Source: Corallococcus macrosporus
GTDB lineage: Bacteria; Myxococcota; Myxococcia; Myxococcales; Myxococcaceae
NCBI RefSeq assembly: GCF_017302985.1
Contig: NZ_JAFIMU010000009.1
Span: 1-64,000 of the forward strand
Direction of reading: 5' to 3'
DNA length: 64,000 nt
The position numbers were made by a program, and so were the translations under genes. This document shows, in pieces, positions 9,791 through 17,988 of this stretch. Position 1 is the stretch's first letter, and the number at the start of each line of letters is the position of its first letter. The notes under the pieces were generated by a model. That model was not told the origin of the DNA. It made no database searches and was given only the letters and a program-made list of their open reading frames with translations.

Positions 9791-11239
9791 ATGAATCGCT
9801 TCTCTCTCGTGGCCGCTACCGCGTTCCTCGCCTTCGGTTGTGGCAAGGACAGTTCAGACAACAAGGCCGAGTGTCAGGTTGAGGCCATCGACCTGACCGG
9901 ATGTGACAGGTCGACGTTGGCTGCCGTTCAGGCCGAAGGCATCTGGAACACCAACATCAACTTCGAGGACGGCTACACGGGGCCCTCCGCGATCCGCTTC
10001 TCGCCCGGGGATCCGCTGCTCATCGGCCTGGCGATGACGACGAAGCAGATCACCCCGGACACCTTCTACCTCGCCAGCGACGTGACCGGGTCGGACGGGT
10101 CGGCGGTGCGCTACGCGTTCTCGGGCTGCAAGGCCTCCGGCCCCGGCACGGTGCTGGGCGTGGCCCGCGTCTGCCGCAACGGGGAGACCGTGCGCCAGGG
10201 CACCTTCACCGCCACGCGCGTGACGCGCCGCAACGGCGAATCCGAGTCCGACCGCGTGTCGCTCCTGAGCCAGAGCGCGCTGCCCCGCGGCGTGCCCTCC
10301 AGCGTGGTGACGGCGGGCGGCTACGCCTACGTCACGGCCGGTGACCAGGGCCTGTTCGTCTTCGACGTGAAGGACCCCGCGCACCCCACGCTGGTGTCCG
10401 AGCAGAAGTACCCCTCGGAGACGTACGCCACGTCCTTCATCAACGGCACGACGCTCTACCTGGGCACCTCCGCCAAGGGCCTGCGCATCTGCGACCTGGC
10501 CGCGAACCCCATCGTCCCGACCTGCGACAAGACGTTCCTCGCGGACTCGGAGGTGCGGGTGGACTCGATGGCGAAGGACGGCAACCTGCTCTACGTCGCG
10601 TCGCCCCAGCCCAAGTCGGACGTCATCGTGCTGGACGTGACCCAGCCGGCCGCGCCGGTGCTCGTGGTGCGCTACACGGTGGAGGGCTCGTCCACCACCC
10701 TGGGCGAGTACCCCTACGCCCTGGCCGTGCAGGACGGCCGCCTGTACGTGAGCAACTGGAGCTACGGCGTGACGGTGACGGACCTCACGAACGTGGCGAC
10801 GACCAAGGCCCCCAAGCTGCTGGGCCGCTTCGGTGGTCCCGCCACCAGCGCGCTGGCGGTGGGCAAGCTGGGCGACGCCACCGTCGTCTACCAGGGGTCG
10901 GACGCCTGGGGCTCCTCGCTGCTCGCGCTGGACGCCACCCACCCGGAGGCCATCGTCCAGCGCGGGGAGCTGGCGCTGCGGCCGGAGGCCTCCCTGGGGG
11001 GCATGGTGCTGTCCGGAACGACGCTCTACGTGGCGAACTACCAGGACGGCCTGCGCGTCTATGACGTGTCCACGCTGGGCACGCCGAAGGCCGCCGGGTA
11101 CTTCAACACCTGGAACGAAACCGACGCGGGCCGCGGCCTGGGCTTCTTCGAGGGGCTCCAGGGCGTTCACGTCGCGGACGGGCTGGTGTATGGGTGGGAC
11201 ACGACGCGCGGACTGCTCATCTTCCGCCACACCCCGTGA
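9791..11239 (+). CDS. LVIVD-repeat lipoprotein (beta-propeller)
   Basis: A 482-residue predicted lipoprotein. The signal peptide ends L-A-F-G-C. The body consists of repeats of the LVIVD type, in which segments such as G-Y-A-Y-V-T-A-G-D-Q-G-L and L-Y-V-S-N-W-S-Y-G recur about every 45 residues, consistent with a six- or seven-bladed propeller. The ATG at 9791 follows a GGAGGAGGGA tract; the ATG at 9779 is in frame but would overlap that site. It is divergent from the peptidase/propeller gene and ends 15 bases before the EAL gene. No catalytic residues are evident; a binding or scaffold role is likely. Confidence 0.78.
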   Translation: MNRFSLVAATAFLAFGCGKDSSDNKAECQVEAIDLTGCDRSTLAAVQAEGIWNTNINFEDGYTGPSAIRFSPGDPLLIGLAMTTKQITPDTFYLASDVTGSDGSAVRYAFSGCKASGPGTVLGVARVCRNGETVRQGTFTATRVTRRNGESESDRVSLLSQSALPRGVPSSVVTAGGYAYVTAGDQGLFVFDVKDPAHPTLVSEQKYPSETYATSFINGTTLYLGTSAKGLRICDLAANPIVPTCDKTFLADSEVRVDSMAKDGNLLYVASPQPKSDVIVLDVTQPAAPVLVVRYTVEGSSTTLGEYPYALAVQDGRLYVSNWSYGVTVTDLTNVATTKAPKLLGRFGGPATSALAVGKLGDATVVYQGSDAWGSSLLALDATHPEAIVQRGELALRPEASLGGMVLSGTTLYVANYQDGLRVYDVSTLGTPKAAGYFNTWNETDAGRGLGFFEGLQGVHVADGLVYGWDTTRGLLIFRHTP

Positions 11240-11254
11240 CGCCAAGGCTGTTTC

Positions 11255-12343
11255 ATGACCCCGTTGAACGGATGTGGCCGCTGCCAGACCCTGCCCGAGA
11301 CGCCCGACACCCCGGGGCGCCTCTTCCTGTGGCCGCCGCTGGGGCACAGCCTGGGCAAGCTGGTGGCGCACCTGCGTGATTCGGGGGGCAGCTACCAGCT
11401 GCGCACCGACGCGCAATGCGTGGTGGTGGGGATGGCGGAGGGCGGCCTGCGGCGGTTGTCCTCGCAGCTGCCCAACGTGCTGACGGCGGAGGAGGTGCGG
11501 GGCACGCGCGCCCTCTTCGTCGCCGGCGACGGCGAGCCGGGCATGGCGGACTTCCCGCGCGTGGACTCGCTGCAGCGCCTCACCACGCTGCACCAGTCCG
11601 GGTGGCTGGTGGACATGCTGGCGGAGTCGCGGCTCACCACGTTCTTCCAGCCCATCGTCCACGCGCAGGACACCTCCCGCGTCTTCGCGCACGAGGGGCT
11701 CTTGCGAGGGCGTGACCGCGATGGCGCGCTGGTGCCGCCGAACCGGATGTTCGACACGGCGCGCGAGGCGGACCTGCTATTCCAGCTGGACCTGGCCGCG
11801 CGCACCACCGCCATCCGCGAGGCGGTGCGGCACCAGCTGCGCACGCACCTGTTCATCAACTTCACGCCCACGGCCATCTACGACCCGGCCTTCTGCCTGC
11901 GCTCCACGGTGGCGGCCATCCGCGAGTCGGGCATCCCGGAGTCACACGTCGTCTTCGAGATCATCGAATCCGACCGGGCCGCGAACGCCGCGCACCTGCG
12001 CTCCATCGTGGACTTCTACCGGGCGGCGGGCTTCAAGGTGGCGCTGGACGACCTGGGCGCGGGCTACTCGTCGCTGAACCTCATCCATCAGCTCCGGCCG
12101 GAGTTCATGAAGCTGGACATGGAGCTGGTGCGAGGCGTCCACGCGGACCCCTACAAGGCGTCCATCGTGGAGAAGCTGCTGGAGATCGCGAGGCAGCTCG
12201 GCATCCAGACCGTGGCCGAGGGCATCGAGACGCGCGAGGAGCTGTCCTGGGTGCGCCGGCATGGGGTGGACTTCGTGCAGGGCTACCTCATCGCGAAGCC
12301 CGCGGACGCACCGGCGAGCAGCACCCCGCGCATCACGGATTGA
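11255..12343 (+). CDS. EAL-domain cyclic di-GMP phosphodiesterase
   Basis: A cytoplasmic 362-residue protein. After about 120 residues of unrecognised N-terminus (with a C-G-R-C pair near the start) comes a complete EAL domain. The signature is E147-G-L with L-L-R following, then N in I-N-F-T-P, E in F-E-I-I-E-S, D265-D266 in D-D-L-G-A-G, K286 in M-K-L-D, A-E-G-I-E-T and V-Q-G-Y. All metal and catalytic positions known for active EAL enzymes appear present, so it probably hydrolyses c-di-GMP to pGpG. There is no GGDEF domain. Its last 11 bases overlap the end of the convergent gene at 12333. Confidence 0.9.
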   Translation: MTPLNGCGRCQTLPETPDTPGRLFLWPPLGHSLGKLVAHLRDSGGSYQLRTDAQCVVVGMAEGGLRRLSSQLPNVLTAEEVRGTRALFVAGDGEPGMADFPRVDSLQRLTTLHQSGWLVDMLAESRLTTFFQPIVHAQDTSRVFAHEGLLRGRDRDGALVPPNRMFDTAREADLLFQLDLAARTTAIREAVRHQLRTHLFINFTPTAIYDPAFCLRSTVAAIRESGIPESHVVFEIIESDRAANAAHLRSIVDFYRAAGFKVALDDLGAGYSSLNLIHQLRPEFMKLDMELVRGVHADPYKASIVEKLLEIARQLGIQTVAEGIETREELSWVRRHGVDFVQGYLIAKPADAPASSTPRITD

Positions 12344-13685
12344 GCAGGGTGTTGGACGTGCCGGAGCGCTCCAGGCTCGCGGCGCGCGCCAGTTGCAGCA
12401 TGTAGCCCGCGTTCTGCAGGGCGATGCGAGCGGCGTAGACGTCCCGGCGGCTGGCGGCATCCCGGGCGATGGCGATCTGCGCGCGGATGCGTTCGGACTG
12501 GACCACGACCGTGCCCTGCCCGTAGGTCGAGGCGCTCTGGCGCACGACGGAGAAGTCCTCGTCGGCGATGCTCAGGGCGTTGTCCACGCCCAGCTCGCCC
12601 TGTTCCAGCGCCTGATCCGCCGCGAGCATCCACTGTCCGCCGGACTGGATGCGTGCCAGCCGCTGCTGCCGTGCGCGCTCGGCCTCGTAGGCGCGCTGTT
12701 CGTGGGTGTCCACCTGGGACTGCACAGCCTGGGTGCGCTCGGTGGCCTGCGTGTCGCGGGCCTCCATCTCCTGTTCCAGGTCCGCGATGCGCTGGCGAAG
12801 GGCCTTGAGCTCCGCGTTCGCGGCCTCTTGTGTCTGGGGCTGGGCAGCCGGGGCCTGCGTCGTCTGCCCCGAAGGCGTCACCGCGGACGTCCCCCCCTGG
12901 ACCGGAGCCGTCGTTCCCGTCGAAGGCGCGGAGGTGGAGCCCGAAGGCGCCACGGCGCCCGTACCCGAGCCACCTGTCGCCGGAGCCGTGGTCCCTGTCG
13001 TACCCGCGGTCCCTGCGCCCCCAGTCGCGGTTCCGGCACTCCCTGCGCCACCGGTCGCGGTGCCCGGCTCCTGCACCGTCACGCGTGACGAATCCAGCGG
13101 GACCTCACCCGTGTTGCTCGATGCGACGTTGCCCTGAGCCGCCGAAGGGGCCGCGCCCGTGTCGAGCGTGCCACCGACACCCGCTGCATCCGAACGCGCA
13201 GGCCCAGAGGTCGGTGCAGTCCCCGCAGCGCCCGCACCAGTCTCGGACTGCCCCGCGGTGGTGCCTCCCACGGTCGAAGCCGTGCCCGCCGCGCCCGAGC
13301 CACCTGTGCCAGAGAGAGGCTGGGACTCTTCGGAGGTGGCCGGTTCGCCGGAGGAGGCCTGCTGCTGCTCGTAGACCGTGGGAACGGGAGGCGCCACGTA
13401 CGTCCGCGACTCCTGGACCGCGACTTCGCCAGAAGTGACGGGCGTGCTGCCATCGGGCAGCAACGGCGTCAGTGCGCGGTAGTTGCCCTGGGTTGGATCC
13501 ACCGGTTGGGCGACATAGCCCTGCGGAGGCCGAGCACCGTCCATGTCGTCCGCGGCCTGCTCATAGGCATCCTGGAGCGCGGCGGCGGCAGGGTCCCTCA
13601 CGGACGGATCTTCCGGAGGCAGCGGCTGCACGTCCTGCGTCTGTCCAAGGCTCAATCCCGCGACGATGGCGATCCAGAGGCGCAT
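12333..13685 (-). CDS. Secreted low-complexity protein with C-terminal coiled coil
   Basis: A 450-residue protein with a signal peptide (M-R-L-W-I-A-I-V-A-G), then about 250 residues dominated by G, T, A, S and P, then a strong coiled coil (about 300-350) and a helical tail. The longer upstream frame lacks signal-peptide logic, so the ATG at 13685 was chosen. Not assigned to any family. It could be a periplasmic or surface structural protein. Confidence 0.62.
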   Translation of the reverse strand: MRLWIAIVAGLSLGQTQDVQPLPPEDPSVRDPAAAALQDAYEQAADDMDGARPPQGYVAQPVDPTQGNYRALTPLLPDGSTPVTSGEVAVQESRTYVAPPVPTVYEQQQASSGEPATSEESQPLSGTGGSGAAGTASTVGGTTAGQSETGAGAAGTAPTSGPARSDAAGVGGTLDTGAAPSAAQGNVASSNTGEVPLDSSRVTVQEPGTATGGAGSAGTATGGAGTAGTTGTTAPATGGSGTGAVAPSGSTSAPSTGTTAPVQGGTSAVTPSGQTTQAPAAQPQTQEAANAELKALRQRIADLEQEMEARDTQATERTQAVQSQVDTHEQRAYEAERARQQRLARIQSGGQWMLAADQALEQGELGVDNALSIADEDFSVVRQSASTYGQGTVVVQSERIRAQIAIARDAASRRDVYAARIALQNAGYMLQLARAASLERSGTSNTLLNP

Positions 13686-13770
13686 GCCACGAAGGTGTCC
13701 ATGAGCGAACGCCTCCACATCGCGGCCACCGTCCCTCCGCCCGCTGGCCCGCCTGGAGGGCGAACAGGGC

Positions 13771-15093
13771 TCAAGCCTTCGAGCGCAAGGCCAGCAGCTC
13801 ATCCGCCGCGCGGCGGCCCGTCTCGAGCGCCCCATGCACGGTGCCCTCATCACCGCCCGCGTGCGTGGCCTCGCCAGCGAAGAAGAGCGTGCGGCCCACG
13901 GGCCTGGCGAGCGCTTCCACCGCGTCCATCGCGCCCGAGGGAATGACCGCATAGCCCCCGCGCGTGTACGGCTCCGCCTGCCAGTCCTGCACGTGCCACG
14001 CCTCCAGTTGCTCGTTCAGCTCCCGCACGGAGCGATGGAAGATCCCCGACAGCCCCTGGAGCGCGCGTCCCAAAACGGCCTTGTCGCTCAAGCGCGACAG
14101 CGCCGCGGCGGTGGGGCCGCCACTCCAGCCCACCAGGTGCCGCGTGCGGCGGTGGGGCGACAGCGTCCACCACGTGGAAAACGGGGAGGAGGGCGCATGG
14201 AAGAAGCCGAAGCGCGCGGTGGCCTCCTCCCGCCAGAACGCCGTGCGGAAGCGAAGGAGGATCTTCACCAGCGAGCCCATCGCCAACCGGTTCCAGGCGC
14301 GCTCCTGCGCCCGCACGCGTGGCACGAAGCGCACGGCCCCAGGGGAGGGCGGCTTCGCCTGCAACACGCCCACGGGCAGCGTCACCACCGCGTGCCCACC
14401 CTGGAACGTCCCGAGCGGAGTGCCCTGCCGCGTCCGGGCGCGCACCTGGACCGAGCCCGGTTTCCAGCGCACCTCCTCGGCCACGGCGTTGAGGAACAGC
14501 GTGTCCGGCTTCGCCAGCAGCTTCGCGGCCATCGCGTGCAGCACGCGGTCATATCCCTCCAGCACGCGGGAAGGCGTCGTGCCCCCGGAAGCCTCCGCGG
14601 TCCCCTCCATTCTGGAAATGGCCAGCGTGCTCGCGACCTCCGGATCCGCCGCGTAGAACCCCCGGACATACGAGCGCGCCATCGCGCTCACGACGGACGG
14701 CCACCGGTGGAGGCGTGCCTGCTGCGCCACCCACTCCGCCATGGGGCGGTCGGGCGCCTTCGCGGACATGAGCGGCTCCTGGAAAGCGAAGGCCTCCTCG
14801 CCGTCGTCCAGCCGCCCCCGCCACAGGAGCGCATGCGTGTCGTTGCAGGGACTCACCGTCAGCCCCGCGCGGCGGATGCGCCGCAGCAGCGCCGCGGGCT
14901 TTCCGTGGACGAACTCCGCCCCCAGCTCCAGCGGCACGTCCGCCACGGTGTCCCGGAGCGTCGCGACACGGCCGCCCACGCGGTCACGCGCCTCCAGCAC
15001 GATGATCCGCAGGCCCTTGCCCATCAACCGCTCGGCCGCGGCGAGCCCCGCGGCCCCCGCGCCCAGGATGACGACGTCGGCCTCGTGGTCCAT
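13771..15093 (-). CDS. Flavin-containing monoamine oxidase family protein
   Basis: A 440-residue FAD enzyme of the amine-oxidase fold. The N-terminus has G-A-G-A-A-G-L followed by an acidic residue in V-L-E-A-R-D-R-V-G-G-R, the classic amine-oxidase FAD signature. The C-terminus has L-F-F-A-G-E-A-T-H-A-G-G, the second flavin-binding motif. Length is normal. The ATG at 15093 fits the motif spacing better than that at 15129. Substrates in this family include polyamines, monoamines and aromatic amino acids; none can be chosen from sequence. Confidence 0.85.
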   Translation of the reverse strand: MDHEADVVILGAGAAGLAAAERLMGKGLRIIVLEARDRVGGRVATLRDTVADVPLELGAEFVHGKPAALLRRIRRAGLTVSPCNDTHALLWRGRLDDGEEAFAFQEPLMSAKAPDRPMAEWVAQQARLHRWPSVVSAMARSYVRGFYAADPEVASTLAISRMEGTAEASGGTTPSRVLEGYDRVLHAMAAKLLAKPDTLFLNAVAEEVRWKPGSVQVRARTRQGTPLGTFQGGHAVVTLPVGVLQAKPPSPGAVRFVPRVRAQERAWNRLAMGSLVKILLRFRTAFWREEATARFGFFHAPSSPFSTWWTLSPHRRTRHLVGWSGGPTAAALSRLSDKAVLGRALQGLSGIFHRSVRELNEQLEAWHVQDWQAEPYTRGGYAVIPSGAMDAVEALARPVGRTLFFAGEATHAGGDEGTVHGALETGRRAADELLALRSKA

Positions 15094-15161
15094 GCCGCTC
15101 CTGAATCGCGAGCCCGGTCCTCCGCCCACGAGGGCAGAGGACCGGGGAGGGGAGAAGCGGC

Positions 15162-15758
15162 CTAGTACGTCTTCGGCGAGCCGCTGGAGCCCGTGGTGCC
15201 GGAGCTGGTGTCCGGGTTCATCGTGGAGTCGTTGCCGCTGCCCATGTCCTGCTTGGGATCATCCATGCCCGAGCCGCCCGTGCCCTCGTTGATGGACGAG
15301 TCCGGCGACATCACGTCGGAGCCCGAACCGCCCGTGCCCTGGCTCGGCGAGATGCTGGTCGCCATGTTCTTCTCTTCCTTGACCTGGAAGCTGGCGCGGA
15401 TCTCCTGGCCCTCCTTCAGGCTCTTGGCGTTCTTCATGCTCGGGTCGGTGAACTGGGTGTTCTTGTCGATGTCGAGCGGCACCACCGCGCCGTTGCTGGC
15501 GCTGATGTAGACCTTCTTGCCCTCGCTCTTGACGACCTTGCCCGTCAGCTCGTTCGAGCCCGTCATGCTCGACGAGGAGGACGACCCCGAACCTCCCATG
15601 GCATCCGAGCTGCCCGTGCTGCTGCTACCGGACGAGCCTTGCATGCTGCCCGAGGACGTCGACGGCTGCTGCGAGCCCTGCGAAGTGCTGTCCTGGGCAA
15701 AGGCCACGCCCGAACCCAGCAGCGCCACGGACGCGAACACCCCAATGAGCTTCTTCAT
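15162..15758 (-). CDS. Secreted Ser/Gly-rich protein with small OB-like domain
   Basis: A 198-residue exported protein. A clear signal peptide (M-K-K-L-I-G-V-F-A, ending A-F-A) is followed by a Ser/Gly/Gln-rich stretch. A compact central domain of about 70 residues (near 75-140) resembles the DUF5666/OB-like fold of small periplasmic proteins. A second Ser/Gly/Asp-rich tail has G-T-G-G-S-G repeats. Role unknown. The 270 bases beyond its start, up to 16028, hold no gene I can support. Confidence 0.7.
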   Translation of the reverse strand: MKKLIGVFASVALLGSGVAFAQDSTSQGSQQPSTSSGSMQGSSGSSSTGSSDAMGGSGSSSSSSMTGSNELTGKVVKSEGKKVYISASNGAVVPLDIDKNTQFTDPSMKNAKSLKEGQEIRASFQVKEEKNMATSISPSQGTGGSGSDVMSPDSSINEGTGGSGMDDPKQDMGSGNDSTMNPDTSSGTTGSSGSPKTY

Positions 15759-16028
15759 GGAATCTCTCCCGGATGATGTGAGTGGGACGGGGCGGCACCC
15801 TCGTGCCCCCCCGCTGGGAAAAAGCTAGGGGTGGTGGGAGTGGGGGACAGGTCGGAGGGGGAAGACCGCGTGCGTGCCCGTCCGCTCTGCGGCCCGTGGG
15901 ACGTGGTCCGGACCCGGCAACCGGCACTCCAGCCGCCGGGTGGGGTGCTTGAAGCCGCTTCCGGATTCACCTAGCGTGCTGGACAAAGAGCGGGGGCTGG
16001 CCGCTGGCCTGCTCCCCGCCAGGAGACC

Positions 16029-16322
16029 GTGACCTCGATGCCCCCGCCCGCCAGGCCCTCCGCGCCGCAGCCCCAGCCCCAGGAACTGCCTGTCCCGTCC
16101 TATCCCGCCGTGGAGACCTTCATCGAGAAGGCCTCCGCCAGCGACGTCCAGGCGCTCTTCGCGCCCGTGAAGGAAGGCCTCGCCGGCCTCAAGGGCCCGC
16201 GCGCGGAAATCGGCAAGAAGGCCCAGGCTGCGATCGCGCGGTCCGAGGAGCTGCTGGCCCTGCTCGTGGACGTCCGCGAGAAGCTCGTCGCGGAATCGAA
16301 GCAGTCCAAGGGCCGGAAATGA
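16029..16322 (+). CDS. Small helical protein at the edge of the T3S locus
   Basis: A 97-residue protein with a Pro/Gln-rich N-terminus followed by two or three amphipathic helices. GTG at 16029 and ATG at 16038 are both possible; AGGAG at 16021-16025 suits either poorly or moderately. No family recognised. It lies about 40 bases before the sigma-28-like promoter of the 16465 gene, so it may belong to the secretion locus or be a neighbour. A small chaperone is one possibility, without direct support. Confidence 0.55.
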   Translation: MTSMPPPARPSAPQPQPQELPVPSYPAVETFIEKASASDVQALFAPVKEGLAGLKGPRAEIGKKAQAAIARSEELLALLVDVREKLVAESKQSKGRK

Positions 16323-16363
16323 CGGGCCTTTCGGGAGCCCTGACGATTTCTTGTCACCAGCAG

Positions 16364-16393
16364 GCAACCGGCGGCTGGCTCTCCCGATAATCC
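16364..16393 (+). promoter_or_regulatory. Candidate sigma-28-type promoter for the 16465 gene
   Basis: GCAACC begins at 16364 and CGATAATCC ends at 16393. The -10-like octamer C-C-C-G-A-T-A-A differs by one base from the FliA consensus GCCGATAA. The 8-11-8 spacing to the -35-like element equals that of FliA promoters. The same core (G[AC]AAC then ATAATCC 23-24 bases from its first base) recurs before the genes at 33204 and 34674-36189. Confidence 0.6.
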
Positions 16394-16464
16394 ATTCAAA
16401 GAGCCACGGGATGATCCCAGGCTCCCCTTCTTAAAGACTCGCTGGCACCAGCGCGGAGGCTGAA

Positions 16465-17028
16465 ATGAGCAAGATCGACAGCGGCATGATGGGTCCGAAC
16501 CTGCGCATGAACACCCAGATGACCACGGCTCGGCAGACGCCGAACACGAGCTTCGGTGCGCGCGTGCAGAACGGCCTGAACAGCACGGTCGGCGCGGTCG
16601 GCGCGGGTGTCGGCGCGGTCGCTGGCTTCGTCCCCGGCGCGGGCATCGTCTCCGCCGCCGTGTCCTCCGCGCAGACCTTCTCCGGCGCCTCCGGCTCCGG
16701 CATGGCGGGCGGCCCCTACGTCGGCGTGATGAACACCGGCTCCGGCGCGGTGCCCTCCACCAACCTGCCCGGTACGGGCACGGGCATGCCCTCCACGGGC
16801 GGCTCCGCCTCCACCATCGGCACCAGCGTCGGCTCCAGCGCGGGCGGCGGCAGCGTGGGCGACCAGCTCAACATGAACGGCTCGCTCAAGTCGATGATGG
16901 ACGACAACGTCAAGCTGCTGAACATGCAGTCCGCCATGCAGCACGAGTCGCAGCTCTTCACGGCTGTTTCCAACGTGATGAAGTCGCGGCACGATACGAC
17001 CAAGAACTCCATCGGCAACATCCGCTAG
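16465..17028 (+). CDS. Probable T3S substrate: Gly-rich protein with needle-like C-terminus
   Basis: A 187-residue protein. A polar Thr/Asn/Met-rich N-terminus leads to a hydrophobic glycine-zipper-like segment (about 40-75, many G-A-V-G repeats), a Gly/Ser/Thr linker, and a helical C-terminal ~55 residues. The last 19 residues (S-N-V-M-K ... D ... I-G-N-I-R) align without gaps to the last 19 of the 74-residue needle-like proteins at 34674-36189 (S-N-I-M-K ... D ... I-G-N-T-K). It has its own sigma-28-like promoter and sits upstream of a TPR chaperone gene, as T3S translocators often do. It could be an elongated needle, tip or translocator-like component; the exact role is unknown. Confidence 0.6.
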   Translation: MSKIDSGMMGPNLRMNTQMTTARQTPNTSFGARVQNGLNSTVGAVGAGVGAVAGFVPGAGIVSAAVSSAQTFSGASGSGMAGGPYVGVMNTGSGAVPSTNLPGTGTGMPSTGGSASTIGTSVGSSAGGGSVGDQLNMNGSLKSMMDDNVKLLNMQSAMQHESQLFTAVSNVMKSRHDTTKNSIGNIR

Positions 17029-17060
17029 TCTTCACGGACAGCGGAATCTGACCGGTGCAA

Positions 17061-17088
17061 GGAAGGCGGCCCTCGACGGCCGCCTTCC
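17061..17088 (+). terminator. Strong hairpin after the 16465 gene
   Basis: A perfect 11-bp stem (17061-17071 with 17078-17088) and a 6-base loop, 33 bases after the stop codon. There is no clear T-run, so it may be a terminator, a pause site or a transcript stabiliser limiting readthrough into the chaperone gene. Confidence 0.5.
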
Positions 17089-17123
17089 GTGCTTCCGGCG
17101 ACAGGAAAGGAAGCGCGACGTCC

Positions 17124-17558
17124 ATGGCGGAGACCCCTTCGGAGATTGCCAACAGCCTCGTGCCCCTGGCGCGCCAGCCGGCCATGGTCCTGCTGGAGTC
17201 CGGCTACCTGTGGCTGGACATGGGTCACTTCGACAAGGCCAAGGAGGTCTTCGTCGGTGCCGCCGCGCTCATGCCCAAGAGCGAGGTGCCCCAGATTGGC
17301 CTGGGCGCCGTGGAGTTCGCCCAGGGTAAGCACGACAAGGCCCTGGCGGCCTACCGGGTGGCCCAGCGGCTGGCGCCCCTCTCGTCGCTGCCCCGGGCAC
17401 ACGCCGGGGAGGCCCTGCTGTTCATGGGGAAGGTGCCGGAGGCCCTCAAGGAGCTGAAGGCCGCCATCGACCTGGAGCCGGAAAGCGACGGCGCGAAGCT
17501 GGCCCAGGCGCTCATCCAGGCGAAGGAAGCGGGGGCCCTGCCTCCGCCGAAGAAGTAG
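17124..17558 (+). CDS. TPR protein, T3S chaperone candidate
   Basis: A 144-residue, almost entirely helical protein with about three tetratricopeptide repeats (pattern such as G-Y-L-W-L-D-M-G-H-F-D-K-A). This size and architecture match the SycD/LcrH or YscG classes of T3S chaperones, which hold translocators or needle subunits before export. The ATG at 17124 follows a GGAAGG site; the frame opens at 17055 but that start lies inside the hairpin. It follows the Gly-rich candidate substrate, which may be its client (inference). Confidence 0.68.
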   Translation: MAETPSEIANSLVPLARQPAMVLLESGYLWLDMGHFDKAKEVFVGAAALMPKSEVPQIGLGAVEFAQGKHDKALAAYRVAQRLAPLSSLPRAHAGEALLFMGKVPEALKELKAAIDLEPESDGAKLAQALIQAKEAGALPPPKK

Positions 17559-17583
17559 CGGTCAGGAAGAAGGAGGTACGTCG

Positions 17584-17979
17584 ATGGCTGTCGGTGGAGT
17601 CGGACGTGGGGGTGGGAAGGGCCGCGCGGGCGGCGTGAAGGGGGCGTCCGGTCCGGCGGGTGCCGCAGGCGCGTCCTTTGGCGGCAAGGTGGACCGCACG
17701 GAATCGCTCGTCGGGCCCTCGGGTCTGGTAGGCTCCAGCAACGTCCAGGGCCCCCAGGCCACGGATCCGATCGCGGCGCAGGCGCTCGCCATCGCCAAGC
17801 GGCTGAAGAACGGGGGCTTCAAGAGCAAGGAGGAGGCGACGAAGGCCCTGGTCGCGGAAGTCCTCCAGGAGAAGTTGAACATGAAGTCCGCTGCCCTCAC
17901 GGGCCGCATCGCCGGGGCGCTGCAGGATGATCCCCGGCTGAACCAGGTTCTCGAGCGGCTGTGGTCCAAGGCCGAGTGA
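17584..17979 (+). CDS. Small protein before the sigma gene; FlgM-like anti-sigma candidate
   Basis: A 131-residue protein with a Gly/Ala/Lys-rich disordered N-terminus of about 55 residues and a helical C-terminus. Residues around 65-100 have the shape of a FlgM C-terminal helix (I-A-K-R-L-K-N-G-G-F, then acidic/basic residues, then L-V-A-E-V-L). It is immediately upstream of a FliA-like sigma factor in the same reading frame, with only 9 bases between stop and next start. FlgM is normally encoded near FliA targets, is exported through the T3S apparatus and binds FliA. The identity is inferred from size, shape and location, not from strong similarity. Confidence 0.45.
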   Translation: MAVGGVGRGGGKGRAGGVKGASGPAGAAGASFGGKVDRTESLVGPSGLVGSSNVQGPQATDPIAAQALAIAKRLKNGGFKSKEEATKALVAEVLQEKLNMKSAALTGRIAGALQDDPRLNQVLERLWSKAE

Positions 17980-17988
17980 GCGCGCCGC

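Noticed and set aside
6281-11239. A 1652-codon + strand open frame across the peptidase/propeller gene and the LVIVD gene
   Set aside because: Only the last 482 codons (from 9791) look like protein. The rest is antisense to a real gene and is rich in R, H, A and V, as expected from GC-rich antisense frames.
15759-16028. Short - strand frames upstream of 15758
   Set aside because: No ribosome site, no recognisable protein; likely an intergenic region.
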